From Nodularia sp. NIES-3585 (GTDB lineage Bacteria; Cyanobacteriota; Cyanobacteriia; Cyanobacteriales; Nostocaceae), in the NCBI RefSeq assembly GCF_002218065.1, contig NZ_BDUB01000001.1:2947270-3011269 (forward strand): DNA of 64,000 nucleotides. Direction: 5' to 3'. A model generated the notes under the pieces. The model made no database searches. It was not told where the DNA came from and saw only the letters and a program-made list of their open reading frames with translations. Every line of letters starts with the position of its first letter. Positions within the stretch are counted from its first letter, which is position 1. Below, one piece after another: positions 1 through 8,459 of this stretch. Made by a program: the position numbers and the translations under genes.

Positions 1-719
1 AGGGGCAATTCTGGGATAAAATCTGGAACTCGCAGCCTCAACATTTGTCCTTTGCGAGGACGCACAGCTAATGGTAATAATTCATTAGACCAAGCGCCTG
101 TAGCTAAAACGTAATGGTTAGCACGAATGATTCCTGTGTTGGTTTGTACACCAACTACTTCTCCCTGCTGCTGTAAAAATGCTTCTACTTTAATGCTGTC
201 TTTAAATTCAACACCAAGGGATTGAGCCGCTGTCCACAGAACATTCACTAAGGCACGATTATCAACTTGTGCATCCTCTGGATACCACCAGCCACCAACT
301 ACTTCTGAACCTAATCCTGGCTGATATTGATGAATTGCTGTTTGATTTAGCCAGTCTGAGGATTGGGACGTGGGGGTTAGCGGAAAGTCTGCCTGAGCAG
401 AAGAATCTAGTTTTGTTCCTGTCGATTGATAAACTGGGGCTAATATTCCACAAGGCCAGTAACCAGTATTTAAACCAGTTAAATCTTCGAGTTTTTGCGT
501 CCAGTCTGGATATAAGGAACGCGATCGCCTACACAATGACAACATTGCTGGATTGGGGATGTTTTCCGCATCTGGTGCTAACATCCCGGCGGCGGCGTGG
601 GTAGCAGCAACCTGAAAATCACGGCACAGCACGGTTACCTTAGCTCCGCGCAATTTTAACTCCACGGCGATCGCCAAGCCAATAACACCGCCACCAATAA
701 TTAAAACGTCACTAGTCAT
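1..719 (-). CDS. thiO: Glycine oxidase ThiO, N-terminal part (runs off window)
   Basis: The reverse strand is open from an ATG at 719 to the window edge. The product begins MTSDVLIIGGGVIGLAIAVE, an FAD-binding Rossmann motif (GGGVIG, residues 9-14). It continues with a DAO-type pattern: THAAAGMLAP at about residues 45-54 and later a GGWWYPEDAQVDNRALV stretch. This is characteristic of ThiO, which oxidises glycine to the imine used in thiazole synthesis for thiamine. In many cyanobacteria ThiO is fused to ThiG; the C-terminus lies outside the window, so that cannot be judged. An in-frame stop lies just upstream (723-725), fixing the start. The start codon sits inside a short TTAGTCA heptamer run (about 714-735). 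thiC lies 6 kb away on the other strand. Confidence 0.9.
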   Translation of the reverse strand, partial: MTSDVLIIGGGVIGLAIAVELKLRGAKVTVLCRDFQVAATHAAAGMLAPDAENIPNPAMLSLCRRSRSLYPDWTQKLEDLTGLNTGYWPCGILAPVYQSTGTKLDSSAQADFPLTPTSQSSDWLNQTAIHQYQPGLGSEVVGGWWYPEDAQVDNRALVNVLWTAAQSLGVEFKDSIKVEAFLQQQGEVVGVQTNTGIIRANHYVLATGAWSNELLPLAVRPRKGQMLRLRVPDFIPELP

Positions 720-810
720 TAGTCATTAGTCATTTATCATTAGCTATTTACTATTAGTACATAAACTAATAACCCATAACTAATAACTTGTAACTCAGGA
801 CTATCCAGGT

Positions 811-1269
811 TTACCACAAAGCCCGAATTGCTCTTCTCTCCTGACTACTGCTGCTGGCTGTGCTGCTTGATGTCGTGGTCGTACCTGACTGAAAGCCTGT
901 ACTTCTTGTACCTGTTGTAGTCCCACCGCTTGAGGAAGAATCATTACTCTGAGCAACGCTGGTTGTGTTGTTAGGAGTAGAAAAGCTCTCCTGAGCGACG
1001 CTACCGCTGTTCCCACTACTTTCAGAAGTAGAAAAGCTCTCCTGGGCAACGCCACCTCTGTTTTCAGGGCTTGTCTCGTTACTTGTACTCTGGCTAGGAG
1101 CAGAGCTATTAACATTAATATTAGCTGGGAGTACTTTTGATGTTTTGCCGTCAGCAGCATCATTACTGGCGGTTTGTTGTCCACCCATCGGAAAATTGAT
1201 GCCTAATAACGTACCAAGTAAAATTGCCAAGCCTCCGGCCATGAGAATTAGTGGAGTCCATCTACCCAT
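811..1269 (-). CDS. Small membrane-anchored Ser/Thr-rich hypothetical protein
   Basis: A 152-residue protein with one hydrophobic segment at residues 6-24, followed by a low-complexity tail rich in Ser, Thr, Gly and Asn. The tail has an internal repeat: the block VAQESFST occurs twice, about 20 residues apart. A GGAG ribosome-binding site precedes the ATG by a few bases. It lies 24 bp downstream of the ferredoxin gene on the same strand, so the two are probably co-transcribed. No family is recognised and the function is unknown. It is likely a single-pass membrane protein with an unstructured exported or cytosolic tail. The overlapping frame at 801-1184 lacks these protein-like features. Confidence 0.75.
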   Translation of the reverse strand: MGRWTPLILMAGGLAILLGTLLGINFPMGGQQTASNDAADGKTSKVLPANINVNSSAPSQSTSNETSPENRGGVAQESFSTSESSGNSGSVAQESFSTPNNTTSVAQSNDSSSSGGTTTGTRSTGFQSGTTTTSSSTASSSSQERRAIRALW

Positions 1270-1293
1270 CTTAATATTTTCTCCTTTTTTAAC

Positions 1294-1632
1294 CTAACCT
1301 TCTGGTGTCCATACTATTTGGGAACCTTGTCCCCAAAACCCATCGAATTTTGTGACTTTGACATCCCCTAGTACCTCGGTTTGACAAGCTAAACGTAGTT
1401 GTCTTGTAGGAGAATGAGGAGGAAGGGAACGTCTGGCTTGATCTCGCCAATTTGCGGCAGATACTTCACCTTCTACCTTGACTGCACAAGTACCACAACT
1501 GCCAATGCCTCGACAGTTGATGATTTTAGCACCGCCATTGTAGAGGTCAATACCATTTTGCTGCAAAGTTCTACCTAAATTAGCTCTCGTGTAGCACTCA
1601 ATTGTCTTACCTTGAGCTAGTACCTTGGGCAT
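1294..1632 (-). CDS. 2Fe-2S ferredoxin-like protein
   Basis: A 112-residue protein with the plant-type 2Fe-2S ligand pattern: C40-x5-C46-x2-C49 (the segment CRGIGSCGTC) and a distal C83 in LACQ. This is a soluble electron carrier with the beta-grasp ferredoxin fold. It carries a longer C-terminus (KFDGFWGQGSQIVW) than photosynthetic PetF and is less acidic, so it is a specialised ferredoxin rather than PetF. Its redox partner cannot be told from sequence. It is transcribed divergently from cimA, with only 75 bp between the two start codons, and is followed closely by the small membrane protein gene. Confidence 0.85.
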   Translation of the reverse strand: MPKVLAQGKTIECYTRANLGRTLQQNGIDLYNGGAKIINCRGIGSCGTCAVKVEGEVSAANWRDQARRSLPPHSPTRQLRLACQTEVLGDVKVTKFDGFWGQGSQIVWTPEG

Positions 1633-1707
1633 ATTTTAATTACCAAACTGGCTTTTTGTTGTATATTGGCACATCGCCTTACTCGTTGTCTCGCAAGTCT
1701 CAGTTTT

Positions 1708-3381
1708 ATGACCACATACCCCTCACCTCAACTTTGGCTCTATGACACCACGCTACGGGATGGCACTCAGTGCGAAGGACTATCAGTTTCAATAGAAGAT
1801 AAGTTACGCATTGCCCGCAGACTAGACCAACTGGGAGTTCCTTTCATCGAAGGTGGTTGGCCAGGTGCCAATCCCAAGGATGTTCAATTCTTCTGGCAAT
1901 TACAAGAGTATCCGCTTAAACAAGCAGAAATTGTAGCTTTTTGTTCTACACGCCGCCCTAACACTACTGCTGATACGGAACCAATGCTGCAAGCAATTCT
2001 GAATGCGGGTACTCGTTGGGTGACAGTTTTTGGCAAATCTTGGGATTTACACGTTACAGCCGGACTCAAGACGACTTTAGCAGAAAATCTAGCCATGATT
2101 CGAGATACTATCGAGTATCTTTGTTCTCAAGGGCGACGCGTGATTTATGATGCTGAACATTGGTTTGATGGCTACAAGCACAATCGAGACTATGCTTTAC
2201 AGTCATTAGAAGTGGCGATCGCCGCAGGGGCTGAATGGCTAGTCCTCTGTGATACAAATGGTGGTACTCTACCCCACGAAGTGAGTCAAATCGTGGAATC
2301 AGTTATTAGTCATGTGTCATTAGTCATTAGTCAAGAACCAATCCCCCAAATTGGCATTCACACTCATAATGATTCGGGTACAGCCGTGGCCAATGCCTTA
2401 GCTGCCGTTATGGCAGGGGCAACAATGGTACAAGGTACAATTAACGGCTACGGTGAACGTTGTGGTAATGCTAACCTTTGTTCATTAATTCCCAATCTAC
2501 AACTGAAGCTGGGTTATGGCTGTATTGCAGAACACCAGCTAAATCAACTTACAGAAGCTAGTCGCTTTGTCAGTGAAGTGGTAAACCTCGCCCCTGATGA
2601 ACACGCGCCCTTTGTGGGACGTTCGGCTTTTGCCCATAAAGGTGGTATCCATGTCTCAGCAGTAGAACGAAATCCCCTCACTTACGAACACATTCAACCA
2701 GAACAAGTCGGTAACCGTCGCCGCATAGTAATTTCCGAACAATCTGGACTCAGTAATGTTTTAGCTAAAGCCCGTAGTTTTGGGATTGAACTAGATAAAG
2801 ACAAACCAGCCGCCCGACAAATTCTACAACGCCTCAAAGAATTAGAAAGTGAAGGATATCAATTTGAAGCAGCAGAGGCCAGTTTTGCACTGTTGATGTA
2901 CGAAGCTTTGGGTGGTCGTCAAGAATTCTTTGAAGTCAAAGGTTTCCAAGTACATTGTGATTTAGTTGAAGGTAAAGAAACTAACAATGCCCTTGCCACA
3001 GTAAAAATAGGAGTCAATGGCAAAAATATTCTGGAAGCAGCAGAAGGAAATGGACCAGTTGCCGCTTTAGATGCCGCTCTACGCAAAGCTTTGGTGAATT
3101 TTTACCCCCAAATTGCCACCTTTGAGTTGACAGATTATAAAGTGCGAATTCTCAATGGACATACAGGTACAGCAGCTAAAACTCGTGTGTTAGTTGAATC
3201 AGGTACTGGTTCTGAACGCTGGACAACTGTAGGAGTTTCGCCCAACATTTTGGCAGCTTCCTATCAAGCCGTGGTAGAGGGATTGGAATATGGTTTGTTG
3301 TTACATTCCCAAGCAGAAGAGGCAGGGAGTGGGGAGTGGGGAGTGGGGAGTGGGGAGTGGGCAGTAGGGAGTGGGCAGTAG
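1708..3381 (+). CDS. cimA: Citramalate synthase
   Basis: A 557-residue member of the CimA branch (TIGR00977) of the HMGL-like/LeuA family. It condenses pyruvate and acetyl-CoA to (R)-citramalate, the threonine-independent entry to isoleucine. The N-terminus carries LYDTTLRDGTQ (about residues 11-21), the metal site HTHNDSG lies near residue 220, and a C-terminal LeuA dimer/regulatory-like domain follows. The ATG at 1708 is preferred; an upstream in-frame TTG at 1666 would add 14 unlikely residues. Two oddities are linked to heptamer repeats. A 28-bp TTAGTCA-type run (2306-2333) is translated inside the barrel domain just before the metal site. The last 18-19 codons are made entirely of the GGGAGTG-type repeat, which also supplies the stop. 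Confidence 0.93.
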   Translation: MTTYPSPQLWLYDTTLRDGTQCEGLSVSIEDKLRIARRLDQLGVPFIEGGWPGANPKDVQFFWQLQEYPLKQAEIVAFCSTRRPNTTADTEPMLQAILNAGTRWVTVFGKSWDLHVTAGLKTTLAENLAMIRDTIEYLCSQGRRVIYDAEHWFDGYKHNRDYALQSLEVAIAAGAEWLVLCDTNGGTLPHEVSQIVESVISHVSLVISQEPIPQIGIHTHNDSGTAVANALAAVMAGATMVQGTINGYGERCGNANLCSLIPNLQLKLGYGCIAEHQLNQLTEASRFVSEVVNLAPDEHAPFVGRSAFAHKGGIHVSAVERNPLTYEHIQPEQVGNRRRIVISEQSGLSNVLAKARSFGIELDKDKPAARQILQRLKELESEGYQFEAAEASFALLMYEALGGRQEFFEVKGFQVHCDLVEGKETNNALATVKIGVNGKNILEAAEGNGPVAALDAALRKALVNFYPQIATFELTDYKVRILNGHTGTAAKTRVLVESGTGSERWTTVGVSPNILAASYQAVVEGLEYGLLLHSQAEEAGSGEWGVGSGEWAVGSGQ

Positions 3382-3435
3382 GGAGTGGGCAGTAGGGAGT
3401 GGGCAGTAGGGAGTAGGGAGTGGGGAGTGGGGAGT
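3324..3435. repeat. STRR heptamer array, [A/G]GG[G/C]AGT x16
   Basis: Sixteen uninterrupted heptamers: GGGGAGT with variants AGGGAGT and GGGCAGT. On the other strand this is the ACTCCCC type. It begins inside the cimA coding frame and runs past the cimA stop. Confidence 0.95.
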
Positions 3436-3479
3436 GAAGAGGCCGGGGTGCAGGGTGCATGGGGGAAAAGACGGTAATC

Positions 3480-3627
3480 CAATAACCAATGACTAATGAC
3501 CAATGACTAATAACCAAGAACTAATGACCAATGACTAATAACCAAGAACTAATGACCAATGACTAATAACCAAGAACTAATGACCAATGACTAATGACTA
3601 ATGACTAATGACCAATGACCAATGACT
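3480..3627. repeat. STRR heptamer array, CTAATGA/CCAATGA type
   Basis: About 21 degenerate heptamers (CTAATGA, CCAATGA, CTAATAA, CCAAGAA). Four of them form a 28-bp higher-order unit that recurs about three times. Read on the opposite strand this is TTGGTCA/TTAGTCA/TTGGTTA. The array lies between cimA and a convergent small gene and ends 2 bp from that gene's stop. Confidence 0.95.
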
Positions 3628-3628
3628 C

Positions 3629-3862
3629 TCAAGAGAACTGTTCCCAGGATTGGCTAACTAATTTACTTAGCCAACGGCGTTGTTGCTGATTTAACATGGG
3701 GTCATCAGCTAGTAGTTGAGCGGTTAATTCCTCTAATGATTGTCCCTCAGAACTAACAAGTTTGATGACTCCAGCAATGGCTGAGGCTACTAGTTCTTCA
3801 TCTATCGGCTGTTGTCGCAGGGCAAAAATTTCCTGGGGACTGTCTGGGATGGGATAATTCAT
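3629..3862 (-). CDS. Small conserved-looking hypothetical protein (77 aa)
   Basis: From the ATG at 3862 the product starts MNYPIPDSPQEIFALRQQPI and is 77 residues, predicted largely helical, hydrophilic and without membrane segments. A longer frame from 3907 would add a hydrophobic 15-residue leader, but the internal methionine gives a more natural soluble N-terminus. There is no recognisable domain. The stop codon abuts a heptamer repeat array. Function unknown. Confidence 0.6.
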   Translation of the reverse strand: MNYPIPDSPQEIFALRQQPIDEELVASAIAGVIKLVSSEGQSLEELTAQLLADDPMLNQQQRRWLSKLVSQSWEQFS

Positions 3863-4023
3863 GACGTAGGGTAAAAAAAATACAAAATGAACAATAAACT
3901 TTGACAAACTATTAAAATTTCTTTACTCAATCTTTATTGAACCAATAGGGCGGAGTCTAGCGTAATTTCCACCTTTAAAAAATCTGTCTGAGTGAATAGA
4001 TTCATCGGAGATGTCAGCAAAAA

Positions 4024-6168
4024 ATGATGAAAGAAATACTTTATTTAGAAGTTCCCACACCGGATGTTGCAACTGTACTTGCTTGGTTGCAAATAGATTT
4101 TGAACCAGGAATCGGGGAAAAATTACTCCGACCTGATGGCTTTCGCCTGAAAATACACAGAGAAGCTACAAATCCTCAGGCGGCGATTACCGAAAAATTA
4201 CCGCCCGAACTTTCTGTATTTGTCTGGTCAGTGCAGCGAACTACTTATCTAAAAGTGTTTCGTTGGGCAGATCAGCCCGTTGCTGGAGAATCACAAATCC
4301 TGCAACGTCTGAGTCAGGAAATCAGAAAGAAATTTCCCCATGAATATCCTGAACCTCCCGCCATTGATTCCCAAAAGTCGATTTTCGAGGAGCTAGCAAC
4401 CTCTTATCCCCTGACAGTGAAATATTTTCAGCAAATGCCTAATGGGGAATATGACCTGAATCGTGCCTACTGGTGGGAACAAAGGTGGCGTGAAGGAGTA
4501 CGTAATCCTCGGCAGCCCCGTCAAGTCATTTTTTCCACCGGCGGCGAATTTGGGGGAGTGCAGGAACAGGTTGGTAAAACATCCTCCTCATCTCCTATCT
4601 ATGACCTAATCTACATTGGCGGTGCATTAGGGGTAATTCATGCCGCTGTCATGGCCAGATTGGGATACAAGGTGCTACTAGTGGAACGTTTGCCCTTTGG
4701 ACGGATGAATCGAGAATGGAATATTTCTCGTGATGAACTTCAAAGCTTAATTAATCTGGGTTTGTTAACATCTGCTGAGTTAGAATCTGTAATTGTTCGG
4801 GAATACAAAGACGGATTCAATAAATTTTTTGATGGCAACAATTCCGTCAAATTGCGATCGCCTATTCTACACACCCCCACTGTCTTAAATATTGCCTTGG
4901 ACTCGGAGAAATGGCTGCGGATGTGCGGACAAAAACTTCAAGATGCCGGCGGTGAAATCTGGGATGAAACAGAGTTCATGCGTGCCGATATTGACGAATC
5001 ACAAGTGGCGATTACAGTCAAGCATTTACCCAGTAAAAATCAGCAGCGCGTCACAGGGAGACTATTAATTGATGCCATGGGAACAGCTTCTCCTGTGGCT
5101 TGGCAATTAAATGGTGGTCGTGCTTTTGACAGTGTATGCCCCACTGTGGGAGCAGTAATTGAGAGGGGATTTGAACCAGGAGTTTGGGATTCCCAGTATG
5201 GAGATGTGCTTTACAGTCACGGTGATATTTCCAGAGGAAGGCAGTTGATTTGGGAATTATTTCCGGGATTTGGCGAAGAACTGACAGTTTATTTATTTCA
5301 TTACCACGAAGTCAATGCCGAAAATCCTGGTTCCTTGCTGGAAATGTACGAGGACTTTTTCGCGATTTTGCCAGAGTATCGACGCTGTGATCTAGATAAA
5401 TTGGTCTGGAAAAAGCCGACATTTGGCTATATACCAGGACATTTTAGTGTAGGCAGTAGCGATCGCACCATTGCCTTTGACAGATTAATTGCCATTGGTG
5501 ATGCTGCATCTCTCCAGTCTCCTCTAGTTTTCACGGGTTTTGGTTCCCTAATTCGCAATTTAGAGCGTTTAACAACACTTTTAGATACAGCCCTCAAGCA
5601 TGACTTGCTCAGTTTCCGCAATTTAAACCGGATTCGCGCCTACCAAAGCAACGTTTCTGTCACGTGGCTATTTTCTAAGGGAATGATGGTTCCAACTGGG
5701 AAGTTTTTACCCCCTCAACGGATTAACTCGATGCTGAATACCTTCTTTGGGTTGCTAGCAGATGAACCACCACACGTAGCAGATAACTTCATTAAAGATA
5801 GGTGTGATTGGTTGACGTTTAACCGTCTAGCCTTGAAAGCAGCGCGCAAAAATCCTGCCTTGCTGTTATGGATTTGGCAACTAGCTGGATATAGGGATCT
5901 AGTCCGGTGGCTGGGTAATTATTTTAGTTTCGGTCTTCATTCCCTCGTGAGTGCTTTACTAAAAGGATGGTTCCCGCGTTTGTTAGTGCGGATTCAACCT
6001 TGGCTGGAACCCCGCTATCCGGCGTTGTGGTTGCGGCTGTTGGTGATTAAATACGCGATCGCTGCTGGTAAACTGGGAACTGACTTGTCAGTGCGATCGC
6101 CAAATCATTCAGCACCAGTCAATCCAGATGCCAATATCCCCAAATCAGAAGCGAAAATTCTGAATTAG
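4024..6168 (+). CDS. cruA: CruA/CruP-type lycopene cyclase family flavoprotein
   Basis: A 714-residue protein with an N-terminal extension of about 190 residues, then a flavin-binding Rossmann start (YIGGALGVIHAA, near residue 197) and the family signature NREWNISRDEL near residue 229. Further conserved blocks are LLIDAMGTASP, IAIGDAASLQSPL and FTGFGSLIRNLERL. These belong to the CruA/CruP lycopene cyclases, which cyclise lycopene to gamma- or beta-carotene at the membrane. The long N-terminal extension and overall length favour CruA over the shorter CruP, but the two were not separated by alignment. Two adjacent ATGs (4024, 4027) are possible starts. It is monocistronic by spacing. Confidence 0.65.
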   Translation: MMKEILYLEVPTPDVATVLAWLQIDFEPGIGEKLLRPDGFRLKIHREATNPQAAITEKLPPELSVFVWSVQRTTYLKVFRWADQPVAGESQILQRLSQEIRKKFPHEYPEPPAIDSQKSIFEELATSYPLTVKYFQQMPNGEYDLNRAYWWEQRWREGVRNPRQPRQVIFSTGGEFGGVQEQVGKTSSSSPIYDLIYIGGALGVIHAAVMARLGYKVLLVERLPFGRMNREWNISRDELQSLINLGLLTSAELESVIVREYKDGFNKFFDGNNSVKLRSPILHTPTVLNIALDSEKWLRMCGQKLQDAGGEIWDETEFMRADIDESQVAITVKHLPSKNQQRVTGRLLIDAMGTASPVAWQLNGGRAFDSVCPTVGAVIERGFEPGVWDSQYGDVLYSHGDISRGRQLIWELFPGFGEELTVYLFHYHEVNAENPGSLLEMYEDFFAILPEYRRCDLDKLVWKKPTFGYIPGHFSVGSSDRTIAFDRLIAIGDAASLQSPLVFTGFGSLIRNLERLTTLLDTALKHDLLSFRNLNRIRAYQSNVSVTWLFSKGMMVPTGKFLPPQRINSMLNTFFGLLADEPPHVADNFIKDRCDWLTFNRLALKAARKNPALLLWIWQLAGYRDLVRWLGNYFSFGLHSLVSALLKGWFPRLLVRIQPWLEPRYPALWLRLLVIKYAIAAGKLGTDLSVRSPNHSAPVNPDANIPKSEAKILN

Positions 6169-6196
6169 GGACTTCCAACGAATAAAATCCCAATTC

Positions 6197-6242
6197 GTAG
6201 GGTGGGTTAGGACGATAGTCCGTAACCCACCAATATCCCTAC
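6197..6242. repeat. Palindromic intergenic repeat (GTAGGGTGGGTTA type)
   Basis: An imperfect inverted repeat: GTAGGGTGGGTTA at the left and GTAACCCACC plus CCCTAC at the right, around a short GGACGATAGTCC core. The same GTGGGTTACG/CCCACCCTAC theme recurs at 49218-49274. This is a dispersed hairpin repeat common in cyanobacterial intergenic regions. Confidence 0.7.
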
Positions 6243-6414
6243 AATTTTCGGGGAATTAATTTTTTGGTGTTCCCTTAGTTGAGGAATTTCCCAAAAAGAA
6301 ATTGCCTACCTTTCTTCATCCAAATTGAACTTTCCTAACCTTCTGACTTAGTTTCAACTCAAAAATTATCAACAGCCCAAAGCGTATTCATAGCGAAGAT
6401 GGTACAATTTCAAT

Positions 6415-7888
<1,474 letters not shown>

Positions 7889-7907
7889 GTTAATTCTCGT
7901 TAAATGT

Positions 7908-7932
7908 CGTTACTGGGGTTAACCTGGTAACG
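7908..7932 (+). terminator. Possible hairpin after thiC
   Basis: CGTTAC and GTAACG flank a 13-nt centre that itself contains GGTTAACC. There is no clear T-run, so terminator function is uncertain. Confidence 0.35.
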
Positions 7933-7999
7933 ATGTTTATGTTGAGGTTAAATTTGGAACAATCGAAATATTTATATTGAAATTAAAGCCTAAAAATCA

Positions 8000-8167
8000 A
8001 TGAGTGAATCAATTAAATGGACTGCTGACGCTGAAGCTAAACTCAAGGAAATCCCTTTTTTTGTCCGTCCTTTTGCCCGTAAAAAGATTGAAACCTATGC
8101 TGAGGAGAATAATATTTCTCTAATCACTCTCGAAATTTATGAGCAGGTAAAACAACAATTTAATTAG
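8000..8167 (+). CDS. Small PCP-reductase-like (PCP_red) protein, 55 aa
   Basis: A 55-codon ORF from ATG 8000 to TAG 8167. It encodes MSESIKWTADAEAKLKEIPF and then FVRPFARKKIETYAEENN. The pattern W-t-x-eA-x-xLxxIPfFVRpfaRkkiE-x-yA is that of the PCP_red domain, found at the C-terminus of the light-independent protochlorophyllide reductase B subunit and as stand-alone small proteins in cyanobacteria. In BchB/ChlB the domain is a small C-terminal module; the role of the free form is not established. It lies 111 bp after thiC in the same direction. There is no cysteine, so it is not itself an iron-sulfur protein. Confidence 0.8.
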   Translation: MSESIKWTADAEAKLKEIPFFVRPFARKKIETYAEENNISLITLEIYEQVKQQFN

Positions 8168-8199
8168 AAAAAATGATTAATATATCGATCTAAATCTTA

Positions 8200-8459
8200 A
8201 TGACTTGCTAATCTCGTGATCAATTTGCTAAAGAATATCTGGAAGAATTATTAATACCTCTAGGAATAATGGAAAAAACAAAAAGGTTAAAATTGAAAAA
8301 ATTGATGTTTTTTTTGAAGCATTTAATTTGATAACTTCTTTTATAGAAGGGCATTTTGGTAGTTTACGACAGTATATTTTTTGTTAGTTTGATGAAATTT
8401 ACCCAACTGCTAGTTCTGTTTCTGACAAAAACGAAGGTTGGCACTATGGAGACAATGAA
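8200..8459 (+). pseudogene. Decayed ORF upstream of the DUF262 gene
   Basis: Frame-shifted coding-like DNA. From 8215 it reads RDQFAKEYLEELLIPLG, which resembles the start of a nuclease-like ORF family common in cyanobacteria. After a frame change it reads VKIEKIDVFFEAFNLITSF, then meets a TAG near 8385. It then continues FDEIYPTASSVSDKNEG in frame with the DUF262 start at 8460. At least one frameshift and one stop break any continuous protein. The A/T-rich composition matches the gene downstream, suggesting they arrived together. Confidence 0.5.

Noticed and set aside
801-1184. Alternative frame over the small membrane protein gene
   Set aside because: The other frame has a good ribosome-binding site, a membrane anchor and repeat structure.
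3176-3517. Reverse-strand ORFs over the cimA 3' end
   Set aside because: Translations are repetitive LPTPHSL-type peptides created by the heptamer arrays.
3324-3627. Possible CRISPR array
   Set aside because: Units are contiguous 7-mers without spacers, typical of STRR repeats of heterocystous cyanobacteria.
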